This document shows positions 1-7,359 of a DNA stretch of 16,293 nt, piece after piece. The translations under genes were made by a program, and so were the position numbers. The DNA is from Chloroflexota bacterium (GTDB lineage Bacteria > Chloroflexota > Anaerolineae > B4-G1): positions 1 through 16,293 of the forward strand of contig QMOC01000003.1 in assembly GCA_003648085.1 (NCBI GenBank), read 5' to 3'. Positions within the stretch are counted from its first letter, which is position 1; each line of letters starts with the position of its first letter. The notes under the pieces are model-generated. The model made no database searches. It saw nothing but the letters and a program-made list of their open reading frames with translations, and was not told where the DNA came from.

Positions 1-675
1 GAAATCTTCAGGGATGGTGTACGTCCTGGTAGGGACGACCAATTCGATGCGCTGGATGCGCTCCAACTTGAACGTCCGCACGGCTCCTGGTGGCTCCCGC
101 CAGCCGATGACGTGGGCAGTCTGCCCCACCGCGTAGGGTTCGATGAAGTATGGGGCGAAGTCGTACTCGTACACCCGCCCGCTCTCGTGCCGATGCCACA
201 GGTGCACCATCCGCCCCTGCGACCAGGCCCGCGTGAGCGTCTCCAGCACCTCCAGATATACGGGATCGTGCCGTCGGGCCTGGTCGTCCATCACCTCGGC
301 CGAAGTGAGCAGGTGTTGACTGATCAGCGGCGCGATGCGGCGCAGCGCGTAGCCCAACTTGCGCAGCGCCGATGCTGCGTGGGGGTTGTGCTTGTCCGTG
401 CGCGTCGCCATCAGGCGGGCCGCCAGGTGCAAGGCCATGCTCTCGTGCATGGTCAGCCGGACGTGAGTCAGGTAGTTGTCGCGTTCGATGCCGAACAGGT
501 TGCCGTCCTGCCAGATGGGGATGCGACGGCTCAGTTCCTCGATGTACCGCCCCGCCGTCGCCCGATGCACGCCCAGCCGCCGGGCGATCTCCGCCTTGCG
601 CAGTCCTTCGGGGAAGGCCACCAGCAGTTGCTCCAACTGCAACAACCGTTCCGCTTTGGAAGAGGATCGTTCCAT
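1..675 (-). CDS. HTH/WYL-domain transcriptional regulator (3' end cut by window)
   Basis: The first 225 residues are visible and the gene runs off the left edge. An N-terminal helix-turn-helix spans about residues 24-48 (core LRKAEIARRLGVHRATAGRY). A WYL-type ligand-binding domain starts near residue 155. It shows the usual pattern of a beta strand rich in charged residues, a proline-rich turn (FAPYFIEPYAVG), a hydrophobic strand AHVIGW where the family often has WYL, and an Arg-containing FKLERIQRI strand. WYL proteins are ligand-responsive regulators and several sit next to CRISPR or CBASS loci and control them. The start at 675 is supported by an AAGGAAG ribosome site seven bases upstream. 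It lies downstream of the cas genes on the same strand, separated by 231 bp with an inverted repeat, so it may be a separate unit. Control of the cas operon is inference; the fold call is fairly safe. Confidence 0.85.
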   Translation of the reverse strand, partial: MERSSSKAERLLQLEQLLVAFPEGLRKAEIARRLGVHRATAGRYIEELSRRIPIWQDGNLFGIERDNYLTHVRLTMHESMALHLAARLMATRTDKHNPHAASALRKLGYALRRIAPLISQHLLTSAEVMDDQARRHDPVYLEVLETLTRAWSQGRMVHLWHRHESGRVYEYDFAPYFIEPYAVGQTAHVIGWREPPGAVRTFKLERIQRIELVVPTRTYTIPEDF

Positions 676-783
676 TTCGGTGCTTCCTTACATCTCTGTG
701 CTGATCCTATCCCCATTCTACCACACAAACCTGCCAAATCCCGCAACAGCGGCGCACAGTTTCTGCGTATTTGTCTGCCGGGG

Positions 784-873
784 CAGCGGATGAGAAACGG
801 ATAAGCGGATAACCTTCCGGCATTGCGATCTCCAGGCTCGCCACTCATCCGTTTATCCGCTGTCCATCCGCTG
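784..873. repeat. Long imperfect inverted repeat, possible terminator or dispersed element
   Basis: The left arm 784-812 and the right arm 845-873 are imperfect reverse complements, about 23 of 29 positions by eye, with one extra G-U pair in RNA. Each arm is itself built from short GGATAA/GGATGA-type units. The loop is about 32 bases. It lies in the 231-bp gap between the HTH gene stop (907) and the WYL start (675). It could end transcription of the long minus-strand operon, or be a member of a small dispersed repeat family. There is no clean T-tract, so the terminator role is uncertain. Confidence 0.5.
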
Positions 874-906
874 CGCCAGCCAATGAGACGGTGAACAAAT
901 ACGTCT

Positions 907-1116
907 CTACCTTATGCGCTTAAAGGGGTACAAACCGCCTCGTTCATCCTCGCTGTAGAGATACCCGGCCTCCTCCATACTGGGCAGCCGCCGCAGGACC
1001 GTTGCGCGGTGGACCCCCAGAAGCCGAGCGAGTTCCGCCGGTCGGATGCCTGGGTTCTGCCGAATGAGTTGATCCATCAACTCGCGCTCCTCCTGTTTGC
1101 TGTGCCAGAAAGCCAT
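907..1116 (-). CDS. Small stand-alone helix-turn-helix protein (69 aa)
   Basis: The protein is 69 residues long and starts at 1116, supported by a GGAGGTGG ribosome site four bases upstream. It is almost entirely one DNA-binding unit: helix 1 is about residues 8-20 and the HTH is about 24-42 (IRPAELARLLGVHRATVLRR). A short winged tail with GYLYSEDERGG follows and the protein ends in a basic KRIR. No effector or dimerisation domain is visible. The HTH shares the GVHRAT string with the WYL regulator next door, hinting at related recognition or a common origin. The reading frame stays open far upstream of 1116, but that extension overlaps csx15 out of frame and has the composition of a shadow, so the internal ATG is preferred. 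It could be an anti-regulator, a co-repressor or a simple regulator of the cas operon. Target unknown. Confidence 0.75.
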   Translation of the reverse strand: MAFWHSKQEERELMDQLIRQNPGIRPAELARLLGVHRATVLRRLPSMEEAGYLYSEDERGGLYPFKRIR

Positions 1117-1238
1117 CTTGCCACCTCCATCCGTGGGATTTGCTCCCAGGATAAAGGTGGCGTGTTGCAGGGTTTGCAACAGATGGCTTCTGGTGGGGGG
1201 TTTTAAAGACGTTTTCGGTAGCCGGGCGAGCGCAGTGT

Positions 1239-1622
1239 CTACTTCCGCCTCTGTCTGGCCGCATCCCGCACCGCCTGCAGGTCCACCACCTCGGCCACCT
1301 CGTAGCGGGGCGGGATGCTTCCCTCCACCGGACGCATCCGCACGATGGAGGGGAAATATCCCATCCGCCCGTGCAGTTCCGCCAGGAGCGTGACCGCGAT
1401 GAAGTTGAGCGCCGGGGGGACGACCAGGAGCGGTGTCGTCTGCCACTCCTCCGGGGAAAGGCCGCAACCGTCGGCCAACTCCACGGCCTGGGGGGCGAAG
1501 GGCTGCGCGTGGTCGAACTGTGCCGGCACGTGCCGTACCTCGGCGACGCCCGCGCCCGTAATCTCCTCGACCTGCTTCACCTGGTCGGGGGTGAGGGGGT
1601 GGGAGAAGTTGAGGATGAGCAT
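1239..1622 (-). CDS. csx15: CRISPR-associated protein Csx15
   Basis: The 127-residue protein opens with [14 protein letters not shown] and continues through an [17 protein letters not shown] stretch and a Pro/Leu-rich central strand ([12 protein letters not shown]). I recognise these as features of the Csx15 family, which occurs only with type III CRISPR systems. Csx15 has a compact Rossmann-like, CARF-related fold and has been grouped with Csx16 and Csx20 as a candidate ring nuclease or cOA-binding protein. That places it as a damper of the Cas10 second messenger. The start is firm: AGGAGG lies eight bases upstream of the ATG at 1622. It follows a gap after the CARF nuclease gene that is filled by a doubtful ORF. 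Family identity is from recall of the N-terminus; catalytic activity cannot be read from the sequence. Confidence 0.8.
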   Translation of the reverse strand: MLILNFSHPLTPDQVKQVEEITGAGVAEVRHVPAQFDHAQPFAPQAVELADGCGLSPEEWQTTPLLVVPPALNFIAVTLLAELHGRMGYFPSIVRMRPVEGSIPPRYEVAEVVDLQAVRDAARQRRK

Positions 1623-1625
1623 ATG

Positions 1626-1883
1626 CTAGCCTCCTGTCTTTGGCGCAGGGATAGGTATCAAGCAAGCAATCTTCCAATCTCGAGGACGCTCATTCCATCC
1701 TCTGTGCAGGTCAGCCCAGAACATCTGTATGCTTTTCTCCTGTGCTCGCCCTCGGGCTCCTGATGTGGCAGCGTTGGTTGCACATATAACCCCATTGAAT
1801 CGAACTATGTGACCCGGCCTTGCAGGTGGTTGGATTGGACCTCGGATGGCCCAACAGTGAATCAGTGAGGCAAAGTCAGCCAT
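1626..1883 (-). CDS. Doubtful 85-aa ORF filling the gap between the CARF nuclease gene and csx15
   Basis: An ATG at 1883 opens a frame that ends with TAG at 1626. The start is 17 bases past the CARF nuclease stop and the stop is three bases before the csx15 start, so the ORF fits the operon gap exactly. The csx15 ribosome site lies in its last codons. Its own ribosome site is weak (GCAGG, about eight bases upstream). The product is unlike any family I know. It has five Trp, a Pro-rich centre, no membrane segment, and ends in KTGG. Third-position GC is only about one half by hand count, lower than the cas genes but similar to the adjacent AT-richer genes. It may be a real small operon gene, a decayed gene, or an open frame in an untranslated spacer. 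Confidence 0.3.
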   Translation of the reverse strand: MADFASLIHCWAIRGPIQPPARPGHIVRFNGVICATNAATSGARGRAQEKSIQMFWADLHRGWNERPRDWKIACLIPIPAPKTGG

Positions 1884-1900
1884 CCGCTAGCCTGCAAGAG

Positions 1901-3043
1901 TCAAAGTGATAGGGATAGGTCATCCTCGGAAGGTTTGACTTGGCGAATCTCCTCCGCAAGCCAATTCTCCCGCAGCAATGCAGCCCAACTTTGGTGCTGG
2001 ATCCTTCGTAACACCTTGGGACGTAGGGGGGCTTGTCTGATTTCTATCCCCCATTCCCTGATCTTGGGCCATAGGTTTACGTCATCCTCAAGCATGTCTA
2101 CGTTCGATACCACCCAGGCAGAGATTTGGCGCTCAGGTAACTGTTCACGCAAGTACTTGAGCCGGTCTATGGCCTGGTTTATCTTCTTGGATTCAATTGG
2201 CTGGGCGGGGTTTTCACGAAACTGACACTCGCAAATCAGGATCTCATCCCCACGTTCTGCATAGACATCTATCTCGTACTGTCCAATCTTCTTGCTTTGC
2301 CTCGCATCATATCCCTTGTCACGGAGGTAATTGGCTACTTGCGCCTCAAAAACATAGCCTAGGACTTGGCCTCGCGTGTCAGGCTCCAGCACTGTGACCA
2401 ATTCAGGATTGTCAGCCAGGTAGTCGAGAATGTAGTCCTGCATTCGACCACATAGGACCAACTGAGCACCCTGTACACCAGGACGGATCTGGAAGAAAGC
2501 AACATCCACAAGTCTGCACTGTCCTTCTGGCGGCCGCATCACTTTCCGCCGTTGCTCTAGGTCAATCTTCCAGAAACGATCTGGGGAACCATCCTCTTCC
2601 AAGTTCCTGTCTACGTACAGATGATACATCCCCCGCACGCCATAGCCGTAAAGTTGGGCAGCCACAGCCGCCAAGGCAGCCATGCTCTTGCGACCGCCCG
2701 CGACGACCAGATACACGTCATCATTTCTGTAGTCCTCGCGCAGCAGGCGGGTGATCTTCTCACGGAATTCATGCACGCTCTCTTCATCGCGCAGATCCTC
2801 AGCTGTAATGTGCTCGCGGCAACTGTCATCGTACTGTACCTGGATCCCCGTCTCCTGCCGCCAGCGCTCAAACTCGCGGGCGATCTCACTCTCAAAGCGA
2901 TCCACCCCTACTTCGCTTGTTCCCAGGGTGACCACTTTATCCACCCGTACCGGTTCATCAATGCCCCAGCCGTGGTAGAGTGCGTAGTATGCTCCTGTCA
3001 CCACGCCGGGGGAGAGACCAAGTAGGGAGATTAGGACTTTCAT
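1901..3043 (-). CDS. CARF-domain PD-(D/E)XK-like nuclease (Card1/Can2-type cOA effector)
   Basis: This 380-residue protein is a two-domain cOA effector by architecture. Residues 1 to about 190 form a CARF sensor, with the first-strand loop LLGLSPGVVT at 7-16 and the second ligand-site motif VAGGRKSMA at 114-122. A linker of about 30 residues follows. From about 225 comes a restriction-endonuclease-like fold with E233 (YVFEAQ), D259 (YEIDVYA) and E272-x-Q274 (ICECQ), arranged as E...D...ExQ. The family usually ends its motif in ExK, so this is the Gln variant known from nucleases such as BglII. Proteins of this plan (Can1, Can2/Card1) cut DNA and/or RNA when cA4 or a similar ring binds CARF. 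The start at 3043 has AAGGAGG six bases upstream, partly overlapping the stop of the preceding gene ten bases away, so the two are likely co-translated. Ligand size and substrate cannot be told from the sequence. Confidence 0.85.
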   Translation of the reverse strand: MKVLISLLGLSPGVVTGAYYALYHGWGIDEPVRVDKVVTLGTSEVGVDRFESEIAREFERWRQETGIQVQYDDSCREHITAEDLRDEESVHEFREKITRLLREDYRNDDVYLVVAGGRKSMAALAAVAAQLYGYGVRGMYHLYVDRNLEEDGSPDRFWKIDLEQRRKVMRPPEGQCRLVDVAFFQIRPGVQGAQLVLCGRMQDYILDYLADNPELVTVLEPDTRGQVLGYVFEAQVANYLRDKGYDARQSKKIGQYEIDVYAERGDEILICECQFRENPAQPIESKKINQAIDRLKYLREQLPERQISAWVVSNVDMLEDDVNLWPKIREWGIEIRQAPLRPKVLRRIQHQSWAALLRENWLAEEIRQVKPSEDDLSLSL

Positions 3044-3053
3044 TGCTTCCTCC

Positions 3054-4418
3054 TTAAAAATTTGGTTGCTCTTCTACTGGATATAGAGTCACTACCGAAG
3101 CCACACCCCCTTGTATGTCTCGAAGATGCAGATATACCTCCTGTCCCAAGAACTGGGTTATGTCCGGGGGTAAATCTGTCGCAATAACACGCACGTGCTC
3201 CATCCAAGGCCCACCTTCTGGCAAATAGTCCAAGCGTACCAGGTTAGGTTCAATCTGCAAAAGACGACGGAGAACCACGACGGGGGGGAAAATCTCTCCT
3301 TGGGCACCTTTCCACAGATCGATGAAAGTATCTAGAACCTTCCGAGCCCCATCACGCATGTTTTCGAGGTTAGTGGGATGCACAAAGTTTGGATCATCCT
3401 CATGAACATAGAGTGGACGCAGCACGTTGAGCCTTAGCAGCGTCTCGACGAATGGCGCAACGTCTGGATCTTCAATACTTACACTCTCGATTTCAATACG
3501 ATTGTCCCTTTTGACCGGTACTTGTATTGAGCCACCAGCCACCATCCGGGGGGGAAACAGCCATTGACGTTGAAACAGCCTCTGAAATTCTAGTCCACGC
3601 TCATGCTCTTCGCCCTTTAAGGAGCTACAAGCTTGCCTAATCCAACAATCCAATCTATGGAGAATGTGGCAGTAATTACCGAAATCAAGATTCCATTTGC
3701 CGTTCAGCCAGGCTTTCAGCCATCCTGCCTCCCTCGCCAGTTGTTGTCGAATATCACTACTTAGTCTGTCGGTACTACGTGCCTCTTCGTATTGGGCCAA
3801 CATGCTTTCCACATAATTAGAACCATAGAAGACTCGCCCGTAAAAAGAGAAAAGCCCCCGTAGCAATGTCTCACCGTTTACAAAAGCTGCATTGACTTGA
3901 CCACAAACATCCCATCGGGTAAGCTCTGTACTATCTAGCTTGCTACGCGCTTGGCATATCTCGTCTAGTATGATGCTCAGTCCTCTTACAGGCCGTTGGA
4001 CTATCAGCGCAGACTGGCGGAACCCTAACCAATCTTCTATCTTGCTGATGACCTGCTTATCTCCAAAATATTCGTCTTCCCCTTCTGTTTCCACCAAAAC
4101 ATCAACGAACGCATTCCTGAATCTCGATTCCATCCCTTTTCTAACCAATTGATGTGGGAAGTTAGAATCACAACTTATCTCGTAGTAATCGCGCAGTATA
4201 CTTTCGCAATCATGTAGTAACGCAGCCGCATCAGACAGGCCAAGCATTTGAGGTATGCGTGATTCTAGGCCTCGTTGCCGGAGATAGACCTCTTGCTGCT
4301 CGATCAGCCAGGCCAGTCGCCGGAATGGGTCACTTTCTTGCTGTATGTCTTCAAAATTGTACTTCAATGCGGCGTGCAGACTGTCAAATTCGGGCAGGGC
4401 CTGTGTCTCGTTAGACAT
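3054..4418 (-). CDS. Unrecognised 454-aa CRISPR-associated protein
   Basis: I do not recognise a family. The protein is soluble, mostly helical by composition, with no signal peptide or membrane segment. Residues 10-80 look like paired helices (SDPFRRLAWLIEQQEVYLRQR). The region 125-215 contains a Gly/aromatic-rich patch (LLRGLFSFYGRVFYGSNY, 185-202). Residues 280-345 are mixed, and the last 50 residues look like a small beta unit (VYLHLRDIQGGVASVVTLYP). I see no Walker, HD, HEPN RxxxxH, PD-(D/E)XK or protease motif. The start at 4418 is 43 bases after the preceding gene and has only a weak GGGGAC ribosome site. Its stop sits ten bases before the CARF nuclease start. Two sampled 60-base lines have 38-40% GC against about 60% in the cas core, suggesting separate acquisition. 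The position suggests a partner, target or regulator of the CARF nuclease, or an accessory subunit; this is inference only. Confidence 0.8.
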   Translation of the reverse strand: MSNETQALPEFDSLHAALKYNFEDIQQESDPFRRLAWLIEQQEVYLRQRGLESRIPQMLGLSDAAALLHDCESILRDYYEISCDSNFPHQLVRKGMESRFRNAFVDVLVETEGEDEYFGDKQVISKIEDWLGFRQSALIVQRPVRGLSIILDEICQARSKLDSTELTRWDVCGQVNAAFVNGETLLRGLFSFYGRVFYGSNYVESMLAQYEEARSTDRLSSDIRQQLAREAGWLKAWLNGKWNLDFGNYCHILHRLDCWIRQACSSLKGEEHERGLEFQRLFQRQWLFPPRMVAGGSIQVPVKRDNRIEIESVSIEDPDVAPFVETLLRLNVLRPLYVHEDDPNFVHPTNLENMRDGARKVLDTFIDLWKGAQGEIFPPVVVLRRLLQIEPNLVRLDYLPEGGPWMEHVRVIATDLPPDITQFLGQEVYLHLRDIQGGVASVVTLYPVEEQPNF

Positions 4419-4461
4419 GGCAACGTCCCCTGTCGGCCTCTACAGAAAATCTTGCCCGCGA

Positions 4462-4806
4462 TTACCGAGACCTCCTGCGGCGGGAGTGTTCTTGCCTTCC
4501 CTGCTCCAATTGATAGTACCGCATCAGCCGAAAAGCCCAGGCTAAAACAGCGCCAAAGGCCTCCGGGCGGATATTTCTCAGATGCTGGTTGAAAGCACGG
4601 CCCATCGCCTCGTAGTAACCCCGCGTGCGGCCGGTGCGTACCAGCCCGGAGCGAGGGAGACGCTCAACCAGGGCAAAGACTTTCCCTGGATCGCGCCAAC
4701 GTCGCCAAAAGGCCAGCACCTTGCCTACTTCATTAGCGTCCACGTGGTGAGCCATTGCCTGCGCCAAGGCATCCGCAATTCGTCGTTCTCGTTCCGTCAA
4801 TCCCAT
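4462..4806 (-). CDS. Small helical Cas11-like CRISPR protein (114 aa)
   Basis: The 114-residue protein starts at 4806, where GAGGAGG lies five to six bases upstream; a longer start at 4863 would overlap the preceding gene and lacks support. It is helical and strongly basic, with the pattern ERERRIADALAQAM, then DANEVGKVLAFWRRWRD, then SGLVRTGRTRGYYEAM and LRLMRYY-like helices. It ends in an Arg-rich tail (HSRRRRSR). Size, charge and position after the last RAMP gene (13-base gap) fit a Cas11-type small subunit that lines the crRNA-target filament of type III complexes. The RTGRT..YY pattern recurs in small type III-associated proteins that I have seen but cannot name. The basic tail may bind RNA. 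Another helical small protein is encoded at 8217-8705, so one of the two may do a different job. Confidence 0.7.
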   Translation of the reverse strand: MGLTERERRIADALAQAMAHHVDANEVGKVLAFWRRWRDPGKVFALVERLPRSGLVRTGRTRGYYEAMGRAFNQHLRNIRPEAFGAVLAWAFRLMRYYQLEQGRQEHSRRRRSR

Positions 4807-4819
4807 AACCGCCTCCTCA

Positions 4820-5842
4820 TCAGTAAGCACCGGCTGGGCACTCCGCCAGGGCATCCGGGTCAAAGCGTAGCACGCGCTCCAGTTCTTCGGCCTGACAGGC
4901 CAGAATATAGCCGCTCCGCCGAGCGTCTGCGATATAACGGCGCACCTCGGCGCTCAACCTCTCGCCCTCCCATGCGGTCTCGATAGCATCTTCGCCCAGA
5001 AAGGCCTCCCGACCATTGTACAGCACCAGTCGCACTGGCTCGGTCAGCAGCGAGCCTAGACAAGCCGGCTTACCACCGCCCAGCTTGAGCAGAAAGCGAC
5101 TTTCCAGTCCCAAGGCATAAAACAAAAGCCCTAGCTGATCATCGGTCAAGTTGGTGAAAGAGACCTGTCCGACCAACAAGCTGCCGGGACGAATCACCTC
5201 CCTCTCCCCACCCCGATCGGCGGGGCGGGGATGCCCGTGCTTGTAAAACTTGCGTCCCTTGTAGCGCCGGTTTCTGTCCCGGTAAATGGGGGCGCCCGGT
5301 CGGGGTCGGTAGAGAGCCGGCAACCGGTAGATCATCGTCCGGCCTTCTTGCAAAAGAGCGTCCTCGAAGCGCACCTGCCCCATATAGGCATCCTTGCCAC
5401 CCATCCCGAACAGAGTGCAGGCCGGACAGGCAGCGCGGAGGGTGCATGGACGCCGGAACGCGGGAGGCAAATCGCGGGCACTTGCTCGCGTCAACCCCCT
5501 GGGTAAGCAAGAGGCTGACACAGCCTCGGCTACGCTGCGCACCACCCCTTTGAGCGACGAAGCGGGGATGGCTAGTCGGTCGCCGATGCGGTAGTGAGCC
5601 TGCACCACACCTCCTGGTTTTAGCCCCAAATCCTCACTCAGCGCAACTTGGCCCGAACTGACGAACAACGGTGTTAACGTTCGCAAGTGAAAAGCCAGCA
5701 TACCAGTGCGCAGATCAGGCTTGACGACATGATGACCAGGCACTTCCTGGCGCAACACGCTGTCTACAAAAGATACGAATTCGTAGGGTTTGGAGACTAT
5801 TGGGCCGCGTTCACGGCTCCCCCGTGATGATCTCCTAGCCAT
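4820..5842 (-). CDS. RAMP protein of the type III effector complex (Csm5/Cas7-like, no obvious catalytic Asp)
   Basis: This 340-residue RAMP protein has a first beta strand ending in LRTLTPLFVSSGQ (53-65), the helix-capping motif IPASSLKGVVRS (92-103), a Cys cluster C133/C139/C142 likely to bind zinc, and GRKFYKHG at 196-203. It also has a Gly-rich loop LKLGGGKPACLG at 252-263. RAMP proteins bind crRNA through these loops. Unlike the three other Cas7-like proteins here, the segment before IPASS has no Asp in the place of the Csm3 catalytic Asp (GVVQAHYRIGDRL instead). A structural or capping role such as a Csm5-like backbone end is therefore plausible. The first 20 residues are basic and may be an unstructured extension; MSK-like internal starts are possible. 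The start at 5842 overlaps the csx19 stop by eight bases and has AGGAGGT five bases upstream. Confidence 0.85.
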   Translation of the reverse strand: MARRSSRGSRERGPIVSKPYEFVSFVDSVLRQEVPGHHVVKPDLRTGMLAFHLRTLTPLFVSSGQVALSEDLGLKPGGVVQAHYRIGDRLAIPASSLKGVVRSVAEAVSASCLPRGLTRASARDLPPAFRRPCTLRAACPACTLFGMGGKDAYMGQVRFEDALLQEGRTMIYRLPALYRPRPGAPIYRDRNRRYKGRKFYKHGHPRPADRGGEREVIRPGSLLVGQVSFTNLTDDQLGLLFYALGLESRFLLKLGGGKPACLGSLLTEPVRLVLYNGREAFLGEDAIETAWEGERLSAEVRRYIADARRSGYILACQAEELERVLRFDPDALAECPAGAY

Positions 5843-6383
5843 TGCTACCTCCTGATGGCAACTCGGCTGGCTCCAATCGCACCAACCGCGTCAATCGCAC
5901 CACGCCGTTTTCAGCATAGTCCCGCGCCACAACCACGACATACGGAAGTCGCTCCCGCTGCCATTCAGCCTCGTCCAGCGGGTGGCGCAGCGGGCGCGGG
6001 ATGCGAATCTCGATCCAGTAGGGATCGCGTGCTCGGCGCTCTCCCCACAGATACAAGCGATATTCGCTGCCGACTTCTAACGACTGTTCCTGCCATTCCT
6101 GTGGGGGCAGGCCCAACCGGGCCTCACTTAACACCAGCACGTCGTAGCCTCCGCCATCCGCTACCCACCAGCGCACCTCGGCCTGCTGGCCAAAAACCCG
6201 TCCTTGGGGCCACAACCCGCCGGGCAACCCTGCCAGCCACTCAGCATCTACCTGCTCGAATTCCAGGTCGTCTGTTTTCTCCTGTAGCCGCCAAGCAGGC
6301 ACTCCCGGTTGTTTCCGCACCAAATCGGTCAGTACCTGCCTGGTGACCGGGGTGCAGCTGCGATAAAGATACCCCTTACTCAT
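5835..6383 (-). CDS. csx19: Csx19-like type III-D accessory protein
   Basis: The protein has 182 residues when started at 6383, where GGAGGAG sits three to four bases upstream inside the end of the preceding gene; the two genes overlap by eight bases. A longer start upstream would lie fully inside the neighbour and is rejected. The hallmark segment is WLAGLPGGLWPQGRVFGQQ followed by AEVRWW (49-73), a Trp/Gly-rich beta motif typical of the Csx19/TIGR03984 family as I recall it. This is followed by beta-strand-rich segments (YRLYLWGERR, PYWIEIRIPRPL, YVVVVARDY). Csx19 is a subtype III-D marker and is a component of, or closely tied to, the effector complex. Position between two RAMP genes agrees. 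The identity is from motif recall and not from alignment. Confidence 0.7.
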   Translation of the reverse strand: MSKGYLYRSCTPVTRQVLTDLVRKQPGVPAWRLQEKTDDLEFEQVDAEWLAGLPGGLWPQGRVFGQQAEVRWWVADGGGYDVLVLSEARLGLPPQEWQEQSLEVGSEYRLYLWGERRARDPYWIEIRIPRPLRHPLDEAEWQRERLPYVVVVARDYAENGVVRLTRLVRLEPAELPSGGSNG

Positions 6384-7356
6384 CGCTCTCCTCCCCCTGC
6401 GGTGGCCACTCTCCCAAAGCACAGACCCGCCAGTGGCCTGCAGTTGACTTCAGTATGGTTTCGATGGCTTCTGCGTTTGTCCAACGGACTGCAACCCGAC
6501 CAAAGGTACCATCTTCTACCACTTCGCGTTCATCGGTAGGCAATGGTAGGGAGACCGGATCAGCTGGGCACAAACGATACTCAGCCCGGCAAGGGAAGTC
6601 GAAGGCTACCAGGTCCACCAATTCGGCGCTGAAGTCGTGGCCGTCAGACCGGAAGGCAAAACGACCAGGGTAAGCTACCTCCAATTGCCGATACGTCACC
6701 GTCATTCGTCCGAACCCTTTGGATTTGCCGAATCCAATGGGCACTCGCCCCTGTCCCAGGTCGCGCAAAGCCACTGTCAGCAGCCCTACCTGCCACAACT
6801 GGAAATTGCGCAGGGTTAGGGTGGCCCGGAAAGTGCCTCGAGTAACCACCTCCAGGTTGAAGGGACCGGCTGCCACTGCCCCGGAGATACGATCAATAGC
6901 CACTCCATTACGCTGCTCCAGCTGGAGTTCGCCTTGGGGATATGCATCAGTTAGAGCAACGTGACTACCCATCCTCGTATTGCCGAAAGTACGGCAGATG
7001 ACACATGAACCCGCATAACGGGCAGCGGCAGATGTTTCCTCTTCCAACCGTCGGCCACAGAAAGCAGTAGGTGAATGAGCGTCCAAGTCGAAAGGATTAC
7101 AGCACCACTCCCGGCCTCCATCTGGACGAACGGTTCGGGCGATTTTCTCACAGTACGAGCGCAACGTCCCTTTCAGGCTGGAGCCGGGCAGAAAGACGGT
7201 CAACTTACCTGTGCGGGGGTGGATAGTGCGCACAAAGTTCATATCCAGCAACGTCGGGTCGGCACCCGATTCGCGCCCCGATTTGATGAGCAGCGGCGCT
7301 CCGTGAGGTGACAGGTCAAAGACCAGCGTCAACTCGTTAAATAGGCGTTTGAACAT
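6376..7356 (-). CDS. cas7: Cas7-like RAMP protein with candidate catalytic Asp38
   Basis: A 326-residue RAMP protein. Its features, in order, are an N-terminal strand LTLVFDLSPHGAPLLIKSG, Asp38 in LLDMNFVRT at the place of the Csm3 target-cleaving Asp, and FLPGSSLKGTLRS (55-67). Next come a Cys-rich insertion with C85/C86/C100 and C118/C121 (CVICRTFG), the NGVAIDR motif (150-156), and the Gly loop PIGFGKSKGFGR (206-217). The remaining 100 residues form a less conserved C-terminal extension. These are hallmarks of Csm3/Cas7-group backbone subunits, which clamp crRNA and cut target RNA at six-base steps. The start at 7356 lies three bases after the previous stop and has GGAGGG about eight bases upstream. 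The exact slot in the backbone is unknown. Confidence 0.88.
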   Translation of the reverse strand: MFKRLFNELTLVFDLSPHGAPLLIKSGRESGADPTLLDMNFVRTIHPRTGKLTVFLPGSSLKGTLRSYCEKIARTVRPDGGREWCCNPFDLDAHSPTAFCGRRLEEETSAAARYAGSCVICRTFGNTRMGSHVALTDAYPQGELQLEQRNGVAIDRISGAVAAGPFNLEVVTRGTFRATLTLRNFQLWQVGLLTVALRDLGQGRVPIGFGKSKGFGRMTVTYRQLEVAYPGRFAFRSDGHDFSAELVDLVAFDFPCRAEYRLCPADPVSLPLPTDEREVVEDGTFGRVAVRWTNAEAIETILKSTAGHWRVCALGEWPPQGEESDE

Positions 7357-7359
7357 CGC

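Noticed and set aside
676..730. A TAGAAT string upstream of the WYL gene as a -10 box
   Set aside because: No -35 candidate stands at an acceptable distance (nearest options give 11 or 20 bases), so I do not call a promoter.
112..804. A 230-codon open frame on the plus strand
   Set aside because: It lies opposite the WYL regulator, whose protein has clear HTH and WYL features and a ribosome site. The plus-strand product is His/Pro/Arg/Gln-rich with no motif, typical of a shadow in GC-rich DNA.
1117..1238. Possible promoter (TTGCAA and TTATCC) before the 69-aa HTH gene
   Set aside because: The spacing is 19 bases and the -10 match is poor; read-through from the upstream operon is as likely.
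907..1677. A 256-residue version of the small HTH protein
   Set aside because: The N-terminal 187 residues are an Arg/Gly/Pro-rich shadow overlapping csx15 out of frame. The ATG at 1116 has a strong ribosome site.
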